Source: Rhizobium hidalgonense | Lineage (GTDB): Bacteria; Pseudomonadota; Alphaproteobacteria; Rhizobiales; Rhizobiaceae | Length of the DNA: 64,000 bases | NCBI RefSeq assembly: GCF_002914525.1 | Contig: NZ_LODW01000047.1 | Coordinates: 62,001 to 126,000, forward strand | Direction: 5' to 3' | Shown here: positions 54,399 to 62,394 of the stretch, piece by piece | How positions within the stretch are numbered: the stretch's first letter is position 1 | Layout of the letters: each line of letters starts with the position of its first letter | Made by a program: the position numbers and the translations under genes | Notes under the pieces: generated by a model | What the model saw: only the letters and a program-made list of their open reading frames with translations | Told to the model about the DNA's origin: nothing | The model's database searches: none

Positions 54399-55225
54399 GC
54401 TATCGAAAGCGGGATCGGCATCCACCCGTCGGGCAAATTTTCGACCTCGGTCCGCTTCCGCAACAGCCGCCCTGTCCTGAAATCGTCCTCAACGAGATGT
54501 TCGGGCATCAAACCCCAGCCGAGGCCGGCGCGAAGAAATTCGAGTTTCGAACCGAGGTCCGCCACTCTCCAGAACTTCTCGGAAAAAACACCGAACGAAC
54601 GCCCGCTCGATCTTGATGTCTTGTCGGAAATGATCAGTTGGTTGTGCTGGCAAAGGGTCTCCCTGCTCACGGGTTCGCTGGTTTGCGCTAGTGGATGCGC
54701 GCTACCCACGACAAGGCACATGGGTACTTCGCACAGTGGCGCGGTGTAGAACTCGGCAGGAGCGTCGGGCAAAGTGCCAATTACCGCGAAGGAAGCTTGG
54801 TTGTCCCACACGCTCTGCAGCGTAGAGCCCAACGACTCCGAGTACACTGAAAGCGCCGTATGCGGAAACTCGCGTTGGAACCTGTTAATGACGGCCGTGA
54901 GACGCGAAGTGGGCAACATGACGTCTACGGCGAACGACAGCTCCGCTTCAACGATTCCCTGGAAATTCGCTGCCTTGGCCTTGAAGGCGTCCGCGGCTTC
55001 CAGGGCGGCCTTTGCTTCTGGCAACAGTGCCACCCCATGATCTGTCAACTCGGTGCGCCGCCCGATTTTTCGAAAGAGCAAGTATCCGAGCTGTCCTTCC
55101 GTGGCGGCAATTGACTCGCTGACAGCCGATTGAGCCTTTCCGAGGAACCTGCCCGCAGCGGACAGGCCGCCCTGCTCGGCAACCGCAACGAACGCTCGTA
55201 GTCTTTCAAGGGACACGTCGCGCAT
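54323..55225 (-). CDS. LysR-type transcriptional regulator
   Basis: This 300-residue regulator begins with a LysR helix-turn-helix (VSLERLRAFVAVAEQGGLSAAGRFLGKAQSAVSESIAA) and has the usual substrate-binding domain (AELSFAVDVMLPTSRLTAVINRFQ to GLGWGLMPEHLVEDD). It is divergent from an epoxide-hydrolase-like gene, with palindromes in the gap, and probably activates that gene in response to a small ligand. Its 3' end overlaps the truncated toxin reading. Confidence 0.9.
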   Translation of the reverse strand: MRDVSLERLRAFVAVAEQGGLSAAGRFLGKAQSAVSESIAATEGQLGYLLFRKIGRRTELTDHGVALLPEAKAALEAADAFKAKAANFQGIVEAELSFAVDVMLPTSRLTAVINRFQREFPHTALSVYSESLGSTLQSVWDNQASFAVIGTLPDAPAEFYTAPLCEVPMCLVVGSAHPLAQTSEPVSRETLCQHNQLIISDKTSRSSGRSFGVFSEKFWRVADLGSKLEFLRAGLGWGLMPEHLVEDDFRTGRLLRKRTEVENLPDGWMPIPLSIAYKRARPPGPAGKWMIENLRFECKT

Positions 55226-55234
55226 AACACCTCC

Positions 55235-55271
55235 ATCGGAAACTCCGATGAAACATATCTAATTTCATCGG
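55235..55271. promoter_or_regulatory. Overlapping palindromes, likely LysR binding sites
   Basis: ATCGGAAACTCCGAT at 55235-55249 and CCGATGAAA-N9-TTTCATCGG at 55245-55271 are two overlapping palindromes just upstream of the LysR start codon. The arrangement suits a recognition and an activation site. The divergent gene starts at 55338. Confidence 0.6.
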
Positions 55272-55337
55272 CTATCCAAGGCCAGATTCGAAGCTTATTG
55301 CGGTGGCTATAGCCTACCGAAATCGATGGAGATCGAA

Positions 55338-55730
55338 ATGCAAGACGCTTCCCCTATCCAGATCGCGATGACCTTCTTCGAGCATTGGAGCGCCAACCGC
55401 ATCGACGAGGCGTTGGCCATGTTGTCTGCCGACGTTCTCTACGACAACGTTCCTCTCCCCAAAATCATAGGCGCTAACGCCGTTGCCGAATTCCATAAGA
55501 ACTTTGGAATCGGAACCGCATTCACGCTCGATTGGCAGATCAAGGCAATCGCCGCGGACGGGAATGTGGTTTTGAACGAGCGCGTAGACATTTTCCACCA
55601 CAAAAGCGGCGGAACGATCACCTTACCCGTTATGGGAACGATCACGATCGAGAACGGTGAAATCACCGTCTGGCGCGACTACTTCGACGCCGGCGATTTC
55701 GACCGACAGCTCGCGCAGATCCAGCTCTAA
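55338..55730 (+). CDS. Limonene-1,2-epoxide hydrolase/SnoaL-like protein
   Basis: A 130-residue protein of the NTF2-like fold: PIQIAMTFFEHWSANRIDEALAMLSADVLYDNVPLPKI, then ADGNVVLNERVDIF and ENGEITVWRDYFD, close to limonene epoxide hydrolases whose Asp-Arg-Asp triad lies in such segments. It should hydrolyse an epoxide or bind a small hydrophobic ligand. The ATG at 55338 follows GGAG; an ATG 12 bases upstream is also possible. LysR control from the divergent gene is likely. Confidence 0.78.
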   Translation: MQDASPIQIAMTFFEHWSANRIDEALAMLSADVLYDNVPLPKIIGANAVAEFHKNFGIGTAFTLDWQIKAIAADGNVVLNERVDIFHHKSGGTITLPVMGTITIENGEITVWRDYFDAGDFDRQLAQIQL

Positions 55731-56160
55731 CGACAATTTGCTTAGAAATCGGACGCTCGACGCTTCCGGTGACGTGGACTCACCGAAGCTCGCGAAGCCA
55801 ATCCTGGACAACAACCAACGGCGTCAGGACGTAGCGATCGACGCCGGATTCGAAGTCACCGGCATCGCGGGGAACATGTCGGAGGCTCTGGAGCTCGGCT
55901 CCGAAGCAGACATCGCCATCATCGACGTCCGGCTTGGGGATGGCATCACCGGACCGTCCATTGCCCGCGCCCTCTTTTCCGGATTCGGACTTGGGGTGGT
56001 GTATTTCACCGTGAAACCCGGTCTTACCGAGAACCCGGAGGGCCGAGCTGTCGTCACCAAAACGGCAAGCCCCGAAAGAATAGTAGACGCCTTGTCCATG
56101 GCCGCCAAGAACGCTCGCCCAGGAACGCATCGCGTCGCGAGCGGGCCAACCTTCCACTGA
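55731..56160 (+). pseudogene. Degenerate receiver-domain protein
   Basis: The plus-strand frame encodes the middle and end of a response-regulator receiver domain: GFEVTGIAGNMSEALELG, the phosphorylatable Asp in AIIDVRLGDG, and a tail with ERIVDALSMAAKN. The expected N-terminal acidic motif (ILIVEDE) is missing and no suitable start codon lies nearby; a Thr-Val-Lys stretch remains where the usual PxxxKP would be. Probably a decayed single-domain response regulator. Confidence 0.5.
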
Positions 56161-56196
56161 AAGCTTGAGGCGCCGTACCGAATTTAAAAGGGCCCT

Positions 56197-56218
56197 GCGG
56201 CGCCCACACTGGCGCCGC
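56197..56218 (+). terminator. GC-rich hairpin after the receiver remnant
   Basis: GCGGCGCC and GGCGCCGC form a perfect eight-pair stem with a six-base loop between convergent readings. No T-run follows, so this is at most a weak terminator. Confidence 0.4.
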
Positions 56219-56236
56219 GCGCCGGCAAGGCATGCG

Positions 56237-56518
56237 TCAGTGGACCACGGCAATCACGGGAATGCCGGCTTCCTCCGCAGCGCGAAGGAGTGCGGTACGC
56301 GCTGCCTTTGCTGGAATCTTACCTCGAATGGCGTCGAGACATGTTCTTACCGCGGCGATGTATTCCTTGCCATCGTCGGTCGGCCATGCCGCCACAAGCG
56401 CCTCGGCAACCTCACGGAGTGATCGGATCAGTATATGCTTTTCTCGACCGCTCATCACAAGCATCAGAGGAGCGAAATCTTCGCTTCTGTGCCAATCCAC
56501 TATACCGCCCGTTCGCAA
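56237..56518 (-). CDS. DUF982 small protein
   Basis: A 93-residue protein that matches the DUF982 pattern: an N-terminal beta segment, IRSLREVAEALVAAWPTDDGKEYIAAVRTCLDAIRGKIPAKAARTALLRAAEEAGIP. These short proteins are multiplied in rhizobial genomes and have no established function. It stands alone on the minus strand. Confidence 0.72.
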   Translation of the reverse strand: MRTGGIVDWHRSEDFAPLMLVMSGREKHILIRSLREVAEALVAAWPTDDGKEYIAAVRTCLDAIRGKIPAKAARTALLRAAEEAGIPVIAVVH

Positions 56519-56775
56519 AAATAGCCGCCCTTTATTCGTAAGAGACGACGACGCCGGACATTGATCGACAGCGCTTCGCCGGGGAGGTTCTGACTGGATA
56601 CAGCGACATTGCTAAAACCTCCCCGGTGTCCTTTCAACAAGGAAGAGGAAAATTTAAGCCAGATAGCGCCTAGGGGAAGACGGACCTAAGTCGGACTGGC
56701 CGCCCCGGTACCTGCTTCTCATATTAGGCTTGAGGTAACATGAAGCTCCGTGGAGGGACGGAACAGGAGGACGAC

Positions 56776-57045
56776 ATGAAATTCGGCTCCGACAACGCCG
56801 GCCATGAAGGCTGCTCCCAAGGCCATAGTTCAGCCTCGACCATCGCGACGATAGAAGCGGCCCTTTCCGCTGATCGCGATATCAACAGCAGCGCCATCGA
56901 GATCAGGATGCTCGGCCACGTGGTCCTGCTCGAAGGCTACATTACAAACGCCGCCGACCGCGGGAAAGTCATCTCGCTGGCAGCGATGATCGTCGGCCAG
57001 GAGAACGTCCAGGACCGGATGCTGAGCCATCTCCCCACGCAGTAG
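56776..57045 (+). CDS. BON-domain protein
   Basis: An 89-residue protein with a BON-like alpha/beta pattern: TIATIEAALSADRDINSSAIEIRMLGHVVLLEGYITNAADRGKVISLAAMIVGQENVQDRM. BON domains bind phospholipid or act in envelope stress proteins. It has no signal peptide, so it is probably cytoplasmic or attached by another protein. The ATG at 56776 follows AGGAGG by five bases. Confidence 0.75.
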   Translation: MKFGSDNAGHEGCSQGHSSASTIATIEAALSADRDINSSAIEIRMLGHVVLLEGYITNAADRGKVISLAAMIVGQENVQDRMLSHLPTQ

Positions 57046-57176
57046 TCCAGCGGTATTTATACGGACTACGACTAAGGTCCGATGTAGCCCCCGCACGAGG
57101 CCCGAACTCTGGAACAGTTGTTCGCTTTGACTGTTTCGTCCTCCAGCGGAACCAACCGCGACAAGGAGGAAAACAG

Positions 57177-57572
57177 ATGAATATCAATGTAGTAGGTATT
57201 GCCGCCGGCATCCTGTTGGCATCGACGTCCGCCTTCGCGCAGTCGTCAACGGTAACGGGCGCAGCAGGTGGCGCTGCAACGGGTGCGATTGTCGGCGGCC
57301 CGGTTGGTGCTGCTGTCGGCGGCATCGTCGGCGGCGTGGCAGGCAGCGTCATCGATCCGCCGCCGCAGAAAGTGGTGACCTATGTTCAACAGGCTCCGGC
57401 CCCTACCAAGCGCGTCGTGGTGAAGGAGAAGGTTGTCGTCGGACAACCCCTGCCGGAGACCGTGGTCGTGACGCCAATTCCCGACGACCCTAAATATGCA
57501 TACGCGATCGTCAACGATCAGCGTGTGATCGTCGAACCTTCCTCGCGGAAGGTCATCCAGGTCATCCAGTGA
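57177..57572 (+). CDS. DUF1236 protein with glycine zipper
   Basis: A 131-residue exported protein: signal peptide (cleavage near AFAQS), a Gly/Ala-rich glycine-zipper segment (GAAGGAATGAIVGGPVGAAVGGIVGGVAG) that could insert in a membrane, and a DUF1236 C-terminal part (VVKEKVVVGQPLPETVVVTPIPDDPKYAYAIVNDQRVIVEP). It is probably an envelope protein. The next gene at 57668 carries a DUF1236 domain too. Confidence 0.75.
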   Translation: MNINVVGIAAGILLASTSAFAQSSTVTGAAGGAATGAIVGGPVGAAVGGIVGGVAGSVIDPPPQKVVTYVQQAPAPTKRVVVKEKVVVGQPLPETVVVTPIPDDPKYAYAIVNDQRVIVEPSSRKVIQVIQ

Positions 57573-57667
57573 CCGACGGGCGGCTCAAGCCGCCCCTCCC
57601 AACAATCAGGGCACTCATGCACCGCACGAGAATGCGGGCGTCGCCCCATGCCCGAAGGAGATTGATC

Positions 57668-58540
57668 ATGAAAAGCAGCCATCTCGCCACAATTGTCGCG
57701 GCGCTCTCACTCAGCGTGTCGCCCCTTTCAACGCTGCCGGCCGCAGCCCAGCAGGACACGCAGAAGAGCGGCCAGACCCAATCCGGTTCTCAGACGGGCG
57801 CGGACTCCGGTTCGCAGTCCGGCTCCAGCGCCACCGGCACTCGCACCGACTGCACCCCCGACGCCTCGGGAGCCTGCCCGCAAGGCAAGGGCCAGTCATC
57901 GCAGCAGAAATCCGGCCAGGGCTCGGATACCCAGAAGAGCGCCGAGCAGCCTTCCCAGGACAAGTCTTCGACGAGCGGAAGCGCCTCCGGCAAGTCTTCG
58001 ACTGAAACCAAGCCTGGATCGCAAGACGCCGGTAGCGGCACGACCACCGAACAAAAGCCCCCCGCCAAGTCCGGCACCACGGATAGCAGCGGCGCGGTCA
58101 CTTCAGGCACGAAGAGCAGCACGCAAAATGCCAAGCCTGCAAAGGGCACAGGCAAAGGTGCCAACACGCAGAGCGGTGATGCCTCGAAGCAATCGACCGA
58201 CCAGAACGCGACGACGACGAAGAGCTCGTCCGAAACCAACGTCAACAACACCACGAATAACCAGACGAACACCAAGACCAACGTCAACATATCAGTCGAG
58301 CAGCAGACCGAAATTCGAACGGTGGTGAAGGAGGTTCATGTCGAGCCGGTGAAGGAAGTCAACTTCACAGTTTCCGTCGGGGTCAAGATCCCGAAAAAGG
58401 TAAGGCTGGAACCGCTGCCGCCGCGCATCGTGAAGATCGTTCCGCAGTATGAAGGCTACCGCTTCTTCATACTTGCCGACGGCCGGATCGTCATCGTCGA
58501 TCCTTCTGCACTCACGATCGTCTACATCATAGCGGCATAG
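57668..58540 (+). CDS. DUF1236 protein with long Ser/Thr/Gln-rich region
   Basis: A 290-residue exported protein: signal peptide (cleavage near AAAQ), then about 170 residues of low-complexity Ser/Gly/Gln/Thr/Lys-rich sequence, then a DUF1236 C-terminal domain of about 80 residues (VVKEVHVEPVKEVNFTVSVG to RFFILADGRIVIVDPS). It looks like a long spacer that holds the domain away from the envelope. The ATG at 57668 is fixed by the signal peptide. Confidence 0.75.
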   Translation: MKSSHLATIVAALSLSVSPLSTLPAAAQQDTQKSGQTQSGSQTGADSGSQSGSSATGTRTDCTPDASGACPQGKGQSSQQKSGQGSDTQKSAEQPSQDKSSTSGSASGKSSTETKPGSQDAGSGTTTEQKPPAKSGTTDSSGAVTSGTKSSTQNAKPAKGTGKGANTQSGDASKQSTDQNATTTKSSSETNVNNTTNNQTNTKTNVNISVEQQTEIRTVVKEVHVEPVKEVNFTVSVGVKIPKKVRLEPLPPRIVKIVPQYEGYRFFILADGRIVIVDPSALTIVYIIAA

Positions 58541-58591
58541 CAGCCGGCGCCTCGGCGGCCCACCGCCGCCGTGGCGCTGTAGGAGAGGAAC

Positions 58592-58792
58592 ATGATCTAT
58601 TCCGAAGAGAAATCCGGTGGTCTGGCCTTTCCGCTGATCGCCATCCTGCTGGCCATCGCCGGTATTGTCGCCGTGCTTGTCGCCACAGGCGGCCGGCATA
58701 ACAGCGCCGCCGGCCGCGTCTGGGTTCCACAGGATGAACAGCAGGGGCCGGGACAACAAAAGCCATCGCATCCATTGCCTCTGGCGTCTTAA
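58592..58792 (+). CDS. Small single-helix membrane protein
   Basis: A 66-residue protein with one hydrophobic helix (about 10-33) and a polar tail rich in Gln and Pro. No domain recognised. It follows the DUF1236 gene after 51 bases in the same direction and may be co-transcribed; AGGAGAGG precedes its ATG. Confidence 0.55.
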   Translation: MIYSEEKSGGLAFPLIAILLAIAGIVAVLVATGGRHNSAAGRVWVPQDEQQGPGQQKPSHPLPLAS

Positions 58793-58943
58793 GCTCGGTC
58801 GGGGCGCGCATCGCTCCATCCGGGGTCGTCGGGCCGCTCCGTTGCCGATCGCGATAAAGCGTTTCCATCCCAAAGCGGAGAGAAAGTGTGGCGTCGTCAC
58901 ATATGCCGACAGCCCGGTTGAGGCGCCGTATGAGGAGATCCAG

Positions 58944-59387
58944 TCAGCCGCAGCAGCTTTTGGTCTGCGGCGTTGCCATGTCCTTGAAAATCACACAGTC
59001 GCTGCCCGGTCCACCGGCGCAGGCGTCATCGCATCGCGTGACGAAACCCTGCAGACGGATCTCCAGGGCCCGCAATTCGACCATCTTGGCGCGGACCTCA
59101 TCAAGATGCGCCTGTGCGATATCCCGTGTCTCGGTGCAGTCTCGCGCCGTACTGATCGACAGATCCACGAGCACGCGAACCTGGTCGATGCTGAAGCCGA
59201 AGTCACGGCATTGCTTAATGAAGGTCAGCCGACCAATGTCGGATTCGTCGTAGTTGCGCTGTCCGCTTGCCGTCCGGTTTGCGGGTGGCAGAAGACCGAT
59301 TTCCTCATAGTAGCGGATGGTCGGCGTACTGGTGCCCGTCGCCTTTGCAAGGGCGCCGATGCTGAACACACGGATGTGAACGTTCAT
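58944..59387 (-). CDS. MerR family metal/thiol-responsive regulator
   Basis: This 147-residue regulator has the MerR helix-turn-helix (FSIGALAKATGTSTPTIRYYEEIGLLPP, about residues 7-34), a dimerisation helix and a C-terminal tail rich in cysteine (CDDACAGGPGSDC and KSCCG), which suggests binding of a soft metal such as Hg, Cd or Pb, or of thiol-active compounds. I use ATG 59387; a TTG six bases upstream has a better-spaced GGAG. It controls the divergent cassette through the promoter at 59402-59432. Confidence 0.85.
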   Translation of the reverse strand: MNVHIRVFSIGALAKATGTSTPTIRYYEEIGLLPPANRTASGQRNYDESDIGRLTFIKQCRDFGFSIDQVRVLVDLSISTARDCTETRDIAQAHLDEVRAKMVELRALEIRLQGFVTRCDDACAGGPGSDCVIFKDMATPQTKSCCG

Positions 59388-59401
59388 GGCCAATTATCTC
59401 C

Positions 59402-59432
59402 TTGCCCTTCAAGTTACTTGAAGGAGTAGGCT
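59402..59432 (+). promoter_or_regulatory. MerR-type promoter with 19-bp spacer and operator
   Basis: -35 TTGCCC at 59402-59407 and -10 TAGGCT at 59427-59432 are separated by 19 bases, the over-long spacing that MerR proteins correct by DNA distortion. The spacer carries the perfect palindrome CCTTCAAGTTACTTGAAGG (59406-59424). This is the promoter of the membrane protein, thioredoxin and CcdA genes. Confidence 0.85.
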
Positions 59433-59461
59433 CCGACCAGCCTGAAAATTGGAGATCGAAG

Positions 59462-60058
59462 ATGAACACCGGAATGAAGCTGACAGGCGCTGCAGTCGCG
59501 GCCTGTGCCGCGTGCTGCGCGGTCAGCGTCGTGCCTCTTATGCTCGCCAGCGCCAGCGCTGTTTTGGTTGGCGCCGCCCTTGTCAAATGGGGCGCTGTAG
59601 CGATCCTGCTCGTTGTACTTGCAACTGGCCTGTTGTTGCTGTCACGGCGAAAGCGAGTGCGATCGGCCGGCCTTGAAAACCTGATGGCGGCGAACAGCTG
59701 TGGCTGCGGCTCCTGCAGCACCGACGTCAAACAAGAAGCCCCGATTGCCTGCACGCTGGACGCCAACGCGTTCAAGGCGCGGACCGAGTTCATCCGGACA
59801 CTGACGTCGCGCCATCTTCGGCAGGCAACCCGAACCGGCCTGCGCCTGAACCTGACCTATGCGCCCGACGCGCTTGCCGAGGTCCGGGAATTGGTGCGGA
59901 TGGAGCAGGCTTGCTGCGCCTTCCTGACCTTCGACGTGACGCACGACGCCACTGGCGTGTTCGTCAACATCACCGCGCCACAGGCCGCAGCCACCGCTGC
60001 CGATGACCTGTTCACGCACTTCGCCCCTGCATCTCGCACCCTGGAGACTTCTGCATGA
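59462..60058 (+). CDS. MerT/MerF-like membrane protein with extra Cys domain
   Basis: A 198-residue protein: two N-terminal helices (about 7-38 and 42-62) with Cys15, Cys18 and Cys19 (AACAACCAVS), a linker CGCGSC (residues 80-85), and a soluble C-terminal domain with a Cys151-Cys152 pair in MEQACCAFLTF. Cys pairs in the first helix and loop resemble mercuric transport proteins, although the C-terminal domain is extra. It is first in a cassette with a thioredoxin and a CcdA-like protein. Metal or thiol-compound handling is likely. Confidence 0.68.
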   Translation: MNTGMKLTGAAVAACAACCAVSVVPLMLASASAVLVGAALVKWGAVAILLVVLATGLLLLSRRKRVRSAGLENLMAANSCGCGSCSTDVKQEAPIACTLDANAFKARTEFIRTLTSRHLRQATRTGLRLNLTYAPDALAEVRELVRMEQACCAFLTFDVTHDATGVFVNITAPQAAATAADDLFTHFAPASRTLETSA

Positions 60059-60438
60059 ACCGCCGTCACGTCCTTCTTTCCTTCGCCGCTGTCACCCTCG
60101 CGATCGCGACACCCGTCTTTGCTGCCGGCAATGACCCGCTGCCTGGTTTCAAGGAGGCGGTTGCAGCCGGCGGACCGGTCCTCGTGCATGTCACGGCACC
60201 CTGGTGTGGGGAGTGCAAGCTGCAGAAACCGGTCGTTGCCAAGCTTCTCAGCACACCCGAATTCAGGGACATGAAAGAGTTCAAGGTCGATTTTGATACG
60301 CAGAAAGACGTGCTGAAACTGCTGCATGTCCAGATGCAAAGCACGTTGATCGTTTACAAGGGCGGCAAGGAGGTCGACAGGATGACCGGCAAGACCAACC
60401 CCGCCGTAATCGAGGCAGTCATGCGCAAGGCGCTGTAG
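60055..60438 (+). CDS. Exported thioredoxin-like protein
   Basis: A 127-residue protein with a signal peptide (cleavage near VFAAG) and a thioredoxin fold with active site WCGEC (Cys51, Cys54). Another typical element is the cis-Pro-like QSTLIVYKGGKEVDRMTG. It should carry out thiol-disulfide exchange in the periplasm, fed by the CcdA-like protein encoded five bases downstream. The start overlaps the previous gene by four bases. Confidence 0.85.
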   Translation: MNRRHVLLSFAAVTLAIATPVFAAGNDPLPGFKEAVAAGGPVLVHVTAPWCGECKLQKPVVAKLLSTPEFRDMKEFKVDFDTQKDVLKLLHVQMQSTLIVYKGGKEVDRMTGKTNPAVIEAVMRKAL

Positions 60439-60442
60439 ATCG

Positions 60443-61150
60443 ATGCCGCTCGCTCTGCTCGCCGGCATCCTCTCGATCCTGTCGCCCTGTGTTCTGCCGC
60501 TCGTGCCCGTCGTACTGGCCGGCGCCGTGGCGGAGCATCGGCTTGCGCCGCTAGCGTTGGCAGCCGGCGTGGCGCTATCGTTCACGGCAATCGGTCTGTT
60601 CGTCGCCACCATCGGCTTCTCGATCGGTCTGGACATGACAGTCTTCCGCACCGGTGCGGCCGTGCTGCTGATCCTTTTCGGCGCGGTGCTGCTGGTGCCG
60701 CGTTTGCAGGTTGGTTTTGCCACCGCGGCAGGTCCGGTGAGCAGCTGGACGCAAAACCGCTTCAGCGGCCTGTCGACGTCGGGCATCTCCGGACAGTTCG
60801 GTGTCGGCCTGCTCCTCGGCGCGGTATGGACGCCGTGTGTCGGCCCCACCCTGGGCGCTGCCTCCATCATGGCTGCCCGCGGCGAAAATCTTGGCATGGT
60901 CACATTGACCATGCTGGCATTCGGCATCGGCACGGCCTTGCCATTGCTGTTGCTGTCGATGCTGTCGCGCGAAGCTTTGTTGCGCTGGCGCGGGCGCATG
61001 ATGAGCACAGCCAGCGGCCTCAAAATCGCGCTCGGAGTGCTGCTCATTCTTGCCGGCGCCATGACGCTCACCGGCTTCGATCGAACTGTTCAAACAGTTC
61101 TGCTTGACGCTCTGCCGAGTTGGATGCTGGCCCTCACGACTGCCATCTGA
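60443..61150 (+). CDS. CcdA/DsbD-like transmembrane electron carrier
   Basis: A 235-residue protein with about six helices and the two redox Cys expected of CcdA: Cys16 in SILSPCVLPLVP and a second in AVWTPCVGPTLG after the third helix. It should pass electrons from cytoplasmic thioredoxin to the periplasmic thioredoxin-like protein encoded upstream. The cassette thus combines a metal-type membrane protein with its own reducing system. Confidence 0.85.
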   Translation: MPLALLAGILSILSPCVLPLVPVVLAGAVAEHRLAPLALAAGVALSFTAIGLFVATIGFSIGLDMTVFRTGAAVLLILFGAVLLVPRLQVGFATAAGPVSSWTQNRFSGLSTSGISGQFGVGLLLGAVWTPCVGPTLGAASIMAARGENLGMVTLTMLAFGIGTALPLLLLSMLSREALLRWRGRMMSTASGLKIALGVLLILAGAMTLTGFDRTVQTVLLDALPSWMLALTTAI

Positions 61151-61325
61151 ATTTCGAATTCCAGCGACTGGCTCAAACTTCTTCGAGCATCAGCTCCGCA
61201 ATTCAGCAGGCTCCTATCCCTGCGAATGAACCCCGACTGAATGGTTCCTTCAGCTTCCGTTCCAACGAGGGCCTCTAGAAGAAAGACGTTCAACCGCGGT
61301 CCGATCCGCCTGAGGAGATACATTC

Positions 61326-61763
61326 ATGATCCGCAGCTCTTTCATTGCAACCGCACTCGTCGCTCTCGTTGGCCTCACCGCCACAGCTCCCGCCATGGCC
61401 AATGATGTGCGCATCGAACAGTATGGCTGGTCGAATTCTGCCGGTGGCGCGCAGGAAGGGTACGGAAACCGGATCAGAACCTATCAGAACGGTGGCTACA
61501 ACCGGATTGTCGGCCATCAATATGGCCGTCATAACGTTTCGGCTGTCGGTCAGGAAGGCAATGACAACTATGGCGCCACCTATCAGAACGGCAACCGCAA
61601 CGTGGCCGGCATCGGCCAGTTTGGCTCCAACCACACGACCATCCTGACCCAGGACGGCAATGGCAACATCGCGGCTGGCGTTCAGGTCGGCCATGGTTGC
61701 AGCGCCAATGTCAATCAGGGTGGCAACGGCAACGTCGCGGCCTTCGTCCAGGCCTGCCCATAA
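61326..61763 (+). CDS. Curlin-repeat protein (CsgA-like)
   Basis: A 145-residue secreted protein: signal peptide (cleavage after PAMA) and about six curlin-type repeats of the form N-x5-Q-x-G-x4-N (for example YNRIVGHQYGRHN, NYGATYQNGNRN, VAGIGQFGSNH, TTILTQDGNGN). It would form amyloid fibres on the cell surface. It lies before a CsgH-like chaperone gene, the alphaproteobacterial curli arrangement. The secretion genes CsgG/E/F are not in this window. Confidence 0.82.
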   Translation: MIRSSFIATALVALVGLTATAPAMANDVRIEQYGWSNSAGGAQEGYGNRIRTYQNGGYNRIVGHQYGRHNVSAVGQEGNDNYGATYQNGNRNVAGIGQFGSNHTTILTQDGNGNIAAGVQVGHGCSANVNQGGNGNVAAFVQACP

Positions 61764-61826
61764 GCAGGCTGCGCGGTGACGTAAAAAGAGGTCAGATCGC
61801 AACAGCATGCCATTAGGGGACGCCCC

Positions 61827-62222
61827 ATGCGTAATAATATCAAACATCCACGCCGCCTGATGGCGATTCTCGCGCTAGTCCTGCTTCCCGTCGGCGCCGT
61901 TGCGGCCGTGACGACTCCCAACCAATCTGACGAGGCGCAGCTTTGCGAAATCAAAGCAACGCCTGGAGCAGGTATGGTGAGATTGGATGCGCTCGTCCGC
62001 GCCGACAAGCACGTTGGCGGTACTTACACCTTCCATGTCGAGAAATCAGGGGATGGCGGAAGCTCCACGATCAACCAGGGTGGCGACTTCGATTCCATAG
62101 CGGGACATACGGCTGTCCTCAGTTCCGTTTCGCTCGACTCCAAGGGAACCGAATACAAGGCGACACTGGATGTCGTGATCGGGGATAAGCGTTTCAGTTG
62201 CACGAAGACCGGCGGCAACTGA
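61827..62222 (+). CDS. csgH: CsgH-like curli assembly protein
   Basis: A 131-residue exported protein with an N-terminal signal sequence (about 10-28) and a beta-sandwich-like body (CEIKATPGAGMVRLDALVRADKHVGGTYTFHVEK...GGSSTINQGGDF). CsgH proteins of alphaproteobacteria keep curlin subunits from polymerising too early in the periplasm. Position between two curlin genes supports this. Two Cys may form a disulfide. Confidence 0.8.
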   Translation: MRNNIKHPRRLMAILALVLLPVGAVAAVTTPNQSDEAQLCEIKATPGAGMVRLDALVRADKHVGGTYTFHVEKSGDGGSSTINQGGDFDSIAGHTAVLSSVSLDSKGTEYKATLDVVIGDKRFSCTKTGGN

Positions 62223-62250
62223 ACGGCCTCCACACTCTGCAGATCTCTTG

Positions 62251-62280
62251 AAAAGGGTCGCCGGTTTTGGCGCCCTTTTT
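62251..62280 (+). terminator. Rho-independent terminator after csgH
   Basis: AAAAGGG-T-CGCC pairs with GGCG-C-CCTTTT around a short GGTTTT loop, and the right arm ends in TTTTT. It lies 29 bases after the csgH stop. Confidence 0.8.
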
Positions 62281-62394
62281 CTTCGACCAGGCGGCAACGA
62301 CTGAACGACAACTGAACGGGCAATTCCGAACGGGTTCAGCTTGAAGATGCGAAAGTCGATCATCGGCCAAGTCAGCCGGCAAATGGAGATCAGG

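Noticed and set aside
59857..61071. 404-codon minus-strand frame
   Set aside because: It is antisense to the thioredoxin and CcdA genes and has no recognisable domain or ribosome binding site.
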